Origin: Clostridium sp.
GTDB taxonomy: Bacteria; Bacillota; Clostridia; Clostridiales; Clostridiaceae
DNA: 5,394 nt
Reading direction: 5' to 3'
Assembly: GCA_003539755.1 (NCBI GenBank)
Contig: DPOH01000085.1
Location: 1-5,394, forward strand
This document shows, piece after piece, positions 1-4,244 of the stretch (positions within the stretch are counted from its first letter, which is position 1; the number at the start of each line of letters is the position of its first letter). Below the pieces are notes generated by a model. The model searched no databases, was not told the origin of the DNA, and saw nothing but the letters and a program-made list of their open reading frames with translations. The position numbers were made by a program, and so were the translations under genes.

Positions 1-35
1 AAAAAGTACAGGTTATTACCTCTATTTCCTAAGTC
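1..35 (-). terminator. terminator-like 3' end of element 1
   Basis: On the minus strand GGACTTAG is followed by TAATAACCTGTAC and at least five U residues up to the window edge. This matches the GGAC/GTCC stem and six-U tail at 2944-2981. The stem is imperfect here (GTAC in place of GTCC), so termination may be weak. The edge of the window prevents a firm call. Confidence 0.4.
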
Positions 36-41
36 CACATG

Positions 42-80
42 TTGTCTTTCTCCAAGTATTCGAAAGCCAAATATGGACAA
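42..80 (-). repeat. bulged 3' hairpin of element 1
   Basis: On the minus strand TTGTC (80-76), a 10-nt bulge ending TATTTGGC, TTTC (65-62), the loop GAATACTTGGA, GAAA (50-47) and GACAA (46-42) form a hairpin. The loop is identical to, and the bulge has the same length as, the hairpin at 2901-2941. The TTTC/GAAA helix is TCCT/AGGA there: three compensated pair changes. Confidence 0.85.
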
Positions 81-93
81 AGGAAATAGTAGG

Positions 94-158
94 ATTAAAC
101 TAGTCCTTTATTTGGGTACCCGATGGGGCGCGTTAATGTTTTCTGCTACAAGTTTGTG
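94..158 (-). repeat. conserved core blocks of element 1
   Basis: Two adjacent blocks match element 2 in inverted orientation. Positions 132-158 match 2754-2780 at 26 of 27 bases, including a perfect 19-mer GTTAATGTTTTCTGCTACA. Positions 94-131 match 2851-2888 at 35 of 38 bases, including the palindrome GGGTACCC and the string AAAGGACTAGTTTAAT on the element strand. In element 1 the blocks abut; in element 2 a 70-nt AT-rich insert (2781-2850) separates them. Confidence 0.9.
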
Positions 159-191
159 AATATTCAAGCTGTAGATTTAAATTCATGGTTT

Positions 192-251
192 GGAAAGAAT
201 CAATATGTCAAAAAGAACAGCAGAGCTGTTTTTATGACATTGATACTTTCC
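192..251 (-). repeat. variable hairpin arm of element 1
   Basis: Positions 192-210 pair with 235-251 (GGAAAG against CTTTCC, continuing through TCAAT and TGTCA), with two one-base bulges. AACAG/CTGTT (216-220 with 226-230) pairs at the tip. The arm is bracketed by a direct 12-bp repeat TGTGAATATTCA (155-166 and 252-263). It occupies the position held by an unrelated hairpin (2642-2721) in element 2. Confidence 0.7.
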
Positions 252-398
252 TGTGAATATTCATAGTGTAGTAGGTATTAAAGCCTGCGGCTTAAATACT
301 TAATATAATTAAGATAGAATTAAATGAAATACTTAGTTAAATAGTACCAGAACAGAACTAAAATGGACTCATGTATGGCCCATTTTTATGTTTTTATG

Positions 399-414
399 GC
401 CTGCGGCAGCAAGG
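399..414 (-). repeat. 16-bp exact inverted repeat, left copy
   Basis: On the minus strand this reads CCTTGCTGCCGCAGGC, identical to 2288-2303 on the plus strand, and it lies between the 5' hairpin module and the variable arms in both elements. Its core CCGCAGGCT also recurs on the minus strand at 290-282, inside a small AAGCC/GGCTT hairpin (281-293). A nearby pairing AAAATGG/CCATTTT (360-366 with 380-386) gives another small stem in element 1. Confidence 0.85.
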
Positions 415-479
415 TGATTATTTATTTTTCTTAAAGATTAGATTTATTAAGATATTAAGATGAATTAATAGGAAAAGAG

Positions 480-690
480 AGTGGTTCATTGTTTATAAAA
501 AATAAATAATATTATATCCCACCTCCCACCCTGGATATCATGTTATGTAATTGAATTATTTATGAAATTAAACGTTGAAAAAAAGCTTGTATTATAAAAA
601 TATATGGAGTCGCACTGCGTTGCTCCTTACCCATATTTTTATAAAACAAGCTATGTTATATCATAGTTCCTCCACCTCCCAGATTAAAAT
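480..690 (-). other. copy-1-specific arm with a 22-bp hairpin and two GGAGGTG motifs
   Basis: A strong hairpin pairs 584-607 (AGCTTGT, then an A/T run, then ATGG) with 631-652. Its loop contains a nested GGAG/CTCC and CGCA/TGCG hairpin on the minus strand. It is flanked by two CACCTCC heptamers on the plus strand (520-526 and 673-679), which read GGAGGTG on the minus strand, the perfect Shine-Dalgarno heptamer. Each lies in a G-run context that could also form a two-tier quadruplex on the minus strand. A short inverted repeat ATATCC/GGATAT (514-519, 533-538) encloses the first one. Copy 2 has nothing equivalent at this position. Function unknown. Confidence 0.5.
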
Positions 691-760
691 AAAAAGGGTT
701 AGTTGAGATATATAAAATACTGGTTAATAAATTATTAAAAGAAACTATAGAGGATAGGAT

Positions 761-890
761 CCCTAAACTTCCTTTAAAAGTATAGCTGCACTCCGGCAAA
801 TGTCAAAGGAAAATGAATTGTACAAGCAAAAGCTTGCACACCTTTGACATTTGCCTCCGTTACGCTATGGAAGTGATAGGAAGTTTAAGG
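761..890 (-). repeat. 5' long hairpin module of element 1
   Basis: The outer stem pairs 761-772 with 879-890 (CCTTAAACTTCC type). The inner stem is a perfect 15-bp pairing of 795-809 with 841-855. The tip is CAAGC/GCTTG (823-827 with 832-836) around a 4-nt loop. The same architecture with the same tip and loop length occurs at 2114-2242. Three inner-stem pairs differ between the copies, each with the matching change on the other arm. Confidence 0.85.
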
Positions 891-893
891 ATA

Positions 894-924
894 ATTATAT
901 TTTTGAGAGAAGAATACTTCACAA
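894..924 (-). promoter_or_regulatory. candidate promoter of RNA element 1
   Basis: On the minus strand TTGTGA (924-919) precedes TATAAT (899-894) by 19 bases, and transcription would begin around 888, at the base of the conserved hairpin. The hexamers alone are moderate. The support is that copy 2 has a similarly spaced TTGCAC/TATAAG pair with the identical 11-mer CAAAAATATAA (905-895 here, 2080-2090 there) at the same place relative to the first stem. Confidence 0.45.
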
Positions 925-988
925 TATGTATATTTGACGAACTAACTTAAATAATCTTTGAAAAATGAATAATGTGATACTTACAATG

Positions 989-997
989 TGTTATAAT
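989..997 (+). promoter_or_regulatory. extended -10 promoter for the cupin gene
   Basis: TGTTATAAT is a perfect extended -10 (TG-N-TATAAT, with the hexamer at 992-997). No good -35 is present about 17 bases upstream, which is typical of extended -10 promoters. Transcription would start near 1004, leaving a leader of about 55 nt before the ATG. Confidence 0.5.
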
Positions 998-1059
998 TTA
1001 CCAGTAAATAAAAATAAGTTATTTTTTATTTATGATTAAAGTATAATGGAGGAATATTT

Positions 1060-1374
1060 ATGAAGGATTTTATTACACCACCTAATCATGAAAAATTTAT
1101 GGCAAAAAAACTCTTTGATGAAAATGGTAAAATTAAATGGGGGGCTATTGCTTATATAGAAAAAAATGGTGGAGGACCTGAAGGTAACCATATACATAGT
1201 GATAATCATATATTTATTGTTACTCAAGGAGAGGCACGAGTTGTAATGGGTGATAAATCTATAATAGTAAAAAAAGATGAATCATGCTTTGTAGATGGAA
1301 TGATTCCACACTCTATATGGAATAATATTGATGACACTACAGTAGTAATTAAAATTTCTGTAGAACAAGAGTAA
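1060..1374 (+). CDS. small single-domain cupin protein
   Basis: This 104-residue soluble protein is a single cupin beta-barrel (Cupin_2 type). Motif 1 is seen at residues 37-57 (GGGPEGNHIHSDNH, then G57) and motif 2 around residues 73-88 (P83, H84, N88). Such stand-alone cupins bind a divalent metal and act as isomerases, dioxygenases, epimerases or sensors; nothing here selects one. The usual metal ligands are HxH, Glu and His. Here H44, H46 and H84 are present, but the Glu position (three residues after HxH and seven before G57) is His50, so a four-histidine site is predicted. The ATG at 1060 is set by GGAGG at 1048-1052, seven bases upstream. The length is usual for the family. It forms its own transcription unit, with an extended -10 promoter before it and a strong terminator after it. 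Confidence 0.85.
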   Translation: MKDFITPPNHEKFMAKKLFDENGKIKWGAIAYIEKNGGGPEGNHIHSDNHIFIVTQGEARVVMGDKSIIVKKDESCFVDGMIPHSIWNNIDDTTVVIKISVEQE

Positions 1375-1432
1375 AATGTATATTAGTATGGAGCTTAATC
1401 TATAGATGAATAAAAAATAAATAATCATTTTT

Positions 1433-1477
1433 AATACCACAATATTCAAATAATAAACGAATATTGTGGTATTTTTT
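1433..1477 (+). terminator. Rho-independent terminator of the cupin gene
   Basis: A perfect 15-bp stem pairs 1433-1447 with 1459-1473 around an 11-nt loop, and the T run extends to 1477. The minus strand lacks a comparable U tract, so it terminates plus-strand transcription about 60 nt after the cupin stop codon. Confidence 0.9.
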
Positions 1478-1480
1478 ATG

Positions 1481-1500
1481 CGTAATATTAAAATATTGCG
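1481..1500 (+). other. palindromic site upstream of the acidic-protein gene
   Basis: CGTAATATT (1481-1489) faces AATATTGCG (1492-1500), a near-perfect palindrome just after the terminator. TTGCGT at 1496-1501 could serve as a weak -35, with TTTAT-rich sequence about 17 bases on, so the palindrome may be an operator. No convincing promoter for the next gene can be named, although this gap must hold one. Confidence 0.3.
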
Positions 1501-1620
1501 TATAAAAATAATTAGATAATTTATATTTTTAATGTATAAAACTTTTTAGAGTGGAAATACTATTAATAGGGGAAATTTATTAAAGAGGGGAGAATAAAAA
1601 ATAAAGGAGTATTGAGGAAA

Positions 1621-2013
1621 ATGAAATTCGATGTAAAAAATTCAAAACTTATTTATGAGGTAAGAGATTTAGGGCATGATAATGATAAAGAAAGATGGAT
1701 GCATGAACAGCTCTATAAAAGAAAAGATAGTACATATTTTTTACACTTTGAAGGAGGGCCTAAAAGCAGATACGGAATAAGAGTAGGATTTTATAAAGAT
1801 ATAGGACGTAGTGGAAATTATAAAATGGAAGAAGAAGATATTGAAATTTGGAAAAGAGTATCTGATTTATATAAGAAAGACTATCCAGAAAGCTACATAA
1901 TTATTGATTGGGAAAGAGAAGAGGATGAATCTGTTATGAAAGAAGAAAGTCAGCTTTCTGATGATGATTTAATTCCTATGGGAGAAATAAGCGAAGATGA
2001 ACTACCATTCTGA
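1621..2013 (+). CDS. small acidic protein with SSB-like C-terminal tail
   Basis: The 130-residue product has no signal peptide or membrane segment. Its central part (residues 30-52, QLYKRKDSTYFLHFEGGP then SRYG) resembles, from memory, a widespread Firmicute hypothetical family with a 'LY+...G.(F/Y)FL.GEGG..S+Y' signature. I know no function for it. Residues 98-130 are strongly acidic and end in ISEDELPF. This is nearly the DISDDDLPF tip by which Bacillus-type SSB recruits repair and replication proteins. A related sequence, LSDDDLIP, precedes it at 112-119. The ATG at 1621 is preferred: AGGAG at 1605-1609 lies 11 bases upstream. A TTG at 1612 would give 133 residues but sits only two bases from that site. 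The gene is monocistronic, with a terminator at the stop codon. SSB-partner binding is inference from the tail alone. Confidence 0.8.
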   Translation: MKFDVKNSKLIYEVRDLGHDNDKERWMHEQLYKRKDSTYFLHFEGGPKSRYGIRVGFYKDIGRSGNYKMEEEDIEIWKRVSDLYKKDYPESYIIIDWEREEDESVMKEESQLSDDDLIPMGEISEDELPF

Positions 2014-2014
2014 T

Positions 2015-2040
2015 AAAAGGAGCATAAGCTCCTTTTTCTT
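2015..2040 (+). terminator. terminator of the acidic-protein gene
   Basis: AAAAGGAGC (2015-2023) pairs with GCTCCTTTT (2028-2036) around ATAA, followed by TCTT. It starts two bases after the TGA stop codon and separates the gene from RNA element 2. Confidence 0.85.
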
Positions 2041-2061
2041 TTACAAAATTGTAAGTATATG

Positions 2062-2091
2062 TTGCACTAAGAAGTAAAACAAAAATATAAG
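2062..2091 (+). promoter_or_regulatory. candidate promoter of RNA element 2
   Basis: TTGCAC (2062-2067) and TATAAG (2086-2091) are 18 bases apart, placing a start near 2098, about 16 nt before the first conserved stem. The 11-mer CAAAAATATAA (2080-2090) is shared with the corresponding place in element 1. An exact inverted repeat TTACAA/TTGTAA (2041-2046, 2049-2054) sits just upstream and might be an operator. Confidence 0.5.
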
Positions 2092-2113
2092 GACAAGCCA
2101 AGGCTACAATTAC

Positions 2114-2242
2114 CCTTAAACTTCCTATTACCTCCTTAATGTAGTGGAGTAAAAAGTCAAAGGTAGGCAAGCTTTTGCTTGTCTAATTCACTTTCCTTTG
2201 ACTTTTTACGGAACGGAATTATAATGCCTTAGGAAGTTAAGG
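2114..2242 (+). repeat. 5' long hairpin module of element 2
   Basis: The outer stem pairs 2114-2127 (CCTTAAACTTCCTA) with 2230-2242, with one bulged A. A perfect 15-bp inner stem pairs 2149-2163 with 2195-2209. The tip is CAAGC-TTTT-GCTTG (2168-2181). It is the counterpart of the minus strand of 761-890, with three compensated pair changes in the inner stem. ACGGAACGGA (2208-2217) lies on the 3' side and recurs at 2432-2441. Confidence 0.85.
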
Positions 2243-2287
2243 CAAAGGTGATTTAATTTGGTTTTGAGATTCATTATAAATTTAATT

Positions 2288-2303
2288 CCTTGCTGCCGCA
2301 GGC
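2288..2303 (+). repeat. 16-bp exact inverted repeat, right copy
   Basis: CCTTGCTGCCGCAGGC, identical to the minus strand of 399-414. Here it follows the 5' hairpin module by only 45 bases, against about 346 in element 1. Confidence 0.85.
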
Positions 2304-2387
2304 TCTTTCACGATACAACACACCTTATGATTTGATTTTTTGTTTTGTGATTTAATTAAATTACAAGAGAAGAAAAGTGCTGGGGCG

Positions 2388-2618
2388 GTCTTGTACCTGC
2401 AGGAGCTAGTCCACGGTTTAGAATATGATAGACGGAACGGATGACGGAGATTCTTCTGCCTCTTCGAAGGCTTTCTCCAGAGCAGGCAGATGAAACGGAG
2501 GAAGGAGTGGAGCTATCTTATTCTAATGGACCAGCTGTTGCTAGTACAAGATGGACTGGCTGATTTTATTAGCCTGTCCAAGCCACCGCATCATACCGTC
2601 CGCTGAAAGCCGGTATGA
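2388..2618 (+). other. GC-rich multi-helix domain specific to element 2
   Basis: Nested helices are visible. GTCTTGTAC (2388-2396) pairs with 2544-2552. AGCT and GTCCA (2404-2413) pair with TGGAC and AGCT (2527-2536). TTAGAATA and GATAG (2418-2431) pair with 2513-2526 around a single U-U mismatch. TCTGCCT (2455-2461) pairs with AGGCAGA (2484-2490). Two hairpins follow: TGGACTGGCT (2552-2561) with 2571-2580, and TCATACCG (2591-2598) with CGGTATGA (2611-2618). ACGGA occurs four times (2432, 2437, 2444, 2495). Element 1 has no counterpart, so it is an insertion here or a loss there. Confidence 0.75.
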
Positions 2619-2641
2619 GTTTAGGAAGAAACTATGATTTA

Positions 2642-2721
2642 GATGCTTGTTTTACGTAGTAATGCTGCTGGAAATCGAGGAACGAGATTGTAAGCGCAAT
2701 TACGTAGTAAGACAAAGCATC
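2642..2721 (+). repeat. variable hairpin arm of element 2
   Basis: GATGCTTGTTTTAC (2642-2655) pairs with GTAAGACAAAGCATC (2707-2721) with one bulged A and one U-G wobble. An inner GTAAT/ATTAC helix (2659-2663 with 2699-2703) extends it. It is flanked by CTATGATT on both sides (2632-2639 and 2727-2734), just as the unrelated arm of element 1 is flanked by related short sequences. Confidence 0.75.
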
Positions 2722-2753
2722 GACACCTATGATTCACAAAATTATGAGTTCAC

Positions 2754-2888
2754 CACAAACATGTAGCAGAAAACATTAACTTTTATTAATGATACAATAT
2801 ACCTCTTCATTTACCTTTTAGTATTTTGATTTATTAAATTAATGATAGAAGCACCCCAGCGGGTACCCAAACAAAGGACTAGTTTAAT
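2754..2888 (+). repeat. conserved core blocks of element 2 with a 70-nt insert
   Basis: Positions 2754-2780 and 2851-2888 are inverted copies of 132-158 and 94-131 (26/27 and 35/38 identical). The intervening 2781-2850 is AT-rich, absent from element 1, and carries a direct repeat ATTAATGATA at 2785-2794 and 2838-2847. Confidence 0.9.
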
Positions 2889-2900
2889 GCGTAGAATTTG

Positions 2901-2941
2901 TTTGTCACTATTTGGCTCCTGAATACTTGGAAGGAGACAAA
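2901..2941 (+). repeat. bulged 3' hairpin of element 2
   Basis: TTTGTC (2901-2906) pairs with GACAAA (2936-2941), and TCCT (2917-2920) pairs with AGGA (2932-2935). A 10-nt bulge ends TATTTGGC and the 11-nt loop is GAATACTTGGA. Loop and bulge are conserved in element 1 while the helix sequence changes with compensation. Confidence 0.85.
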
Positions 2942-2943
2942 TT

Positions 2944-2981
2944 GGGACTTAGAAATTCAAGCTAATAACCTGTCCTTTTTT
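2944..2981 (+). terminator. terminator-like 3' end of element 2
   Basis: GGAC (2945-2948) pairs with GTCC (2972-2975), extended inside by TTAG (2949-2952) with CTAA (2962-2965) across a 6-nt bulge. Six T residues (2976-2981) follow directly. The stem is not strong, but its place at the end of the conserved region supports it as the RNA 3' end. Confidence 0.55.
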
Positions 2982-3480
2982 GGGTGCTGGATTAGGTGCC
3001 AAAATAAAAATAAGAAATATTACATGTACTATAAATATATAGTAGTGTAGCTATGGCTGTAATATTAACTAGTATACATAGATAAAGTTTAGAACAGTAA
3101 AAGCAACATAAAATTTAATAATCTGTTTTTGCAGTAAAGGATCTATTAGAAATATGAGAAGGACATAAAGCGTAGCTTTATACATATAAGATTAGCTTTG
3201 AGCGTAAGCTCAAAGGTTTCCTTTGTGTGAACGGAGCGTAGCGAAGAGAGATAAGAAAAAGAAATAATTTCAGGATTTAGTTTAATTAAGTACAGGAAAA
3301 TATATAGTAAATGATTTAATTACATGGAACTGCCTAGGAAATTATTTTACCTTACTGCTGTAGTGCCATAAGAACACAAAACTTGGACCGAAGGAGTACA
3401 AGTTAACTCAGATTATCTATTAGTATTCAAAGATTAAGAAATGTTAAGTTAATATTAAATTAAAATATATTTGTATTATG
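2982..3480. other. noncoding region with several hairpins
   Basis: No credible gene is seen. Hairpins include AATATTACA (3016-3024) with TGTAATATT (3058-3066), enclosing ACTATA/TATAGT. ATAAAGC-GTA-GCTTTAT lies at 3165-3181 and CTTTGAGC-GTAA-GCTCAAAG at 3196-3215. GGAACTGC (3326-3333) pairs with GTAGTGCC (3360-3367) with one mismatch, and AACTTG (3380-3385) with CAAGTT (3399-3404). GCGTA recurs in the two 3165-3215 hairpins and again at 3236-3240. It may be another structured RNA or a degenerate element; I find no block homologous to elements 1 and 2. Confidence 0.45.
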
Positions 3481-3523
3481 AATGTTGGTTGACAAATAAA
3501 CATTAAAATCCTACAATATTAAC
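3481..3523 (+). promoter_or_regulatory. consensus SigA promoter of the Xre-ImmA operon, with possible operator
   Basis: TTGACA (3489-3494) and TACAAT (3512-3517) are exactly 17 bases apart, a near-perfect SigA promoter starting near 3524. AATGTT (3481-3486) and AACATT (3499-3504) form an inverted repeat across the -35, and AATATTAAC (3515-3523) mirrors GTTAATATT at 3448-3456. A strong promoter with inverted repeats over it fits repression by the Xre protein of the same operon; which repeat is used is not known. Confidence 0.8.
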
Positions 3524-3553
3524 ATAATGAGATGAATTGAGGTGAAGTAGGTT

Positions 3554-4231
3554 ATGGATAATTATGAAAGGAATTTCAAGTTATTTGATGAGGAAATAGA
3601 AAATAAATTAGATAAAAAAACAATACAACCAATTTATATTATTGTTGATGGTGCAATAAATGCATATAGGCAACTAATTAAAGATGAAAGAGATATATTA
3701 TCAGGAGAATATTTTAAGGAATTTAGGGGACGATTGCTTGGCTATATTATAAAAAGAGCTTTTGATCCTGAATTAATATCAGGAAATTTTCCATTTAGAA
3801 TAGACTGTAAAAAAATGAGTTTTAATCAAAGAAGACCTGAACTACAAAAGGATAATATTATTCTTACTCTAGCAAAATCAATTAATAGTGAAGAATTGCC
3901 AAGTAAGTCAAATTATAAATTAGAGTATTCAAAAGGTAATTCATTTATATCCAGACAGATGATGTTTGGAGGAATGGATGATTTTAAAGTGAGAGATATA
4001 CCTTATTATGGAATAATAAGGTATGAGTATTCAGAAAATGAATTGAAAAATCTAGACATAATTATGCCAGATGCTGATTATAAAAGTATTATTAAGAGAA
4101 TATCAATTCCAAAGATTTTAAAAATTGAAAATAAAGATAATCTTAATACTCAAAACAATTCAGCGATATTAGATGTAGAAAATTTAAAATATAAGATAAC
4201 AAAGGAAATAGAAAATAAGAAGGTTTTATAA
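3554..4231 (+). CDS. protein of unknown function paired with an Xre-ImmA regulator
   Basis: I do not recognise a named family for this 225-residue protein. It has no signal peptide, membrane segment or obvious catalytic motif. Features likely to be conserved are an EFRGRLLGYIIKRAFDP stretch (residues 56-72), NFPFRID (78-84), an ILTLAKS strand (103-109), YKLEYSKGNSFISRQ (121-135) and PYYGIIRYEY (150-159). These suggest a compact alpha/beta protein with a basic central part and a charged, low-complexity C-terminal tail (about 190-225). The ATG at 3554 is fixed by GAGGTG at 3539-3544, nine bases upstream, and by a consensus promoter. The Xre-ImmA gene follows after 13 bases, so the two are surely co-transcribed. 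A toxin, or another substrate or partner of the protease-regulator, is a reasonable guess but only that. Confidence 0.85.
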   Translation: MDNYERNFKLFDEEIENKLDKKTIQPIYIIVDGAINAYRQLIKDERDILSGEYFKEFRGRLLGYIIKRAFDPELISGNFPFRIDCKKMSFNQRRPELQKDNIILTLAKSINSEELPSKSNYKLEYSKGNSFISRQMMFGGMDDFKVRDIPYYGIIRYEYSENELKNLDIIMPDADYKSIIKRISIPKILKIENKDNLNTQNNSAILDVENLKYKITKEIENKKVL

Positions 4232-4244
4232 AGAGGTAAAAAAT

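Larger units (their letters stand above)
1..890 (-). ncRNA. large structured RNA element, copy 1 (left edge open)
   Basis: No open reading frame of useful size lies on either strand here, yet the minus strand repeats the order of conserved blocks found on the plus strand at 2098-2981. Reading from 890 down to 1, these are a long hairpin (890-761), the 16-mer CCTTGCTGCCGCAGGC (414-399), a variable arm (251-192), a GCAGAAAACATTAAC block (158-132), a 38-nt block (131-94), a bulged hairpin (80-42) and a U-rich end. Stems are maintained by compensatory changes relative to copy 2. In the outer stem of 761-890 one pair is a U-G wobble only if the minus strand is the RNA. Copy 1 carries a roughly 340-nt segment (760-415) that copy 2 lacks, and lacks the GC-rich domain of copy 2. 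I do not recognise the class; a repeated DNA element without transcription is the alternative. Its true 3' end may lie beyond position 1. Confidence 0.7.
2098..2981 (+). ncRNA. large structured RNA element, copy 2
   Basis: Roughly 880 nt without a credible open reading frame fold into a chain of helices. They are a 5' long hairpin (2114-2242), a multi-layered domain closed by 2388-2396 with 2544-2552, and two hairpins at 2552-2580 and 2591-2618. A long arm (2642-2721), a bulged hairpin (2901-2941) and a GGAC/GTCC stem with a U tail follow. Block order matches the minus strand of 1-890. Wobble pairs in the closing helix (G2388 with U2552) and in the arm at 2642-2721 (U with G2711) pair only if the plus strand is the RNA. 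The stretch from about 2378 to 2620 is visibly richer in G and C than the genes. The size is like that of the large ornate bacterial RNAs (OLE, GOLLD, ROOL), but I do not recognise any of them here. The 5' end is inferred from the promoter. Confidence 0.75.

Noticed and set aside
360..395. Plus-strand terminator at AAAATGG/CCATTTT
   Set aside because: No plus-strand gene lies upstream within the window; the stem is equally explained as a helix of the minus-strand RNA element.
1036..1227. Minus-strand open frame of 63 codons
   Set aside because: It lies antisense to the cupin gene, has no ribosome binding site, and its product is a biased string of I, F, S and N typical of an AT-rich shadow frame.
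1612..1620. Upstream TTG start for the acidic-protein gene
   Set aside because: The AGGAG at 1605-1609 would be only two bases from the TTG; the ATG at 1621 has workable spacing.
1976..2170. Minus-strand open frame of 64 codons
   Set aside because: It runs through a terminator hairpin, a promoter-like region and one arm of the 5' structured module, and overlaps the end of the acidic-protein gene; no ribosome binding site supports it.
1..2981. Group I or group II introns, or an IStron
   Set aside because: No recognisable group I P/Q/R/S core, no GUGYG start or domain V of group II, and no reverse transcriptase, homing endonuclease or transposase frame is present.
1..2981. Composite transposon with the repeats as IS ends
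   Set aside because: The inverted repeats contain no transposase remnant, and their conservation is that of RNA helices and loops, not of coding frames.
3165..3215. Short CRISPR array
   Set aside because: The two adjacent hairpins differ in sequence and length and there is no regular repeat-spacer periodicity.
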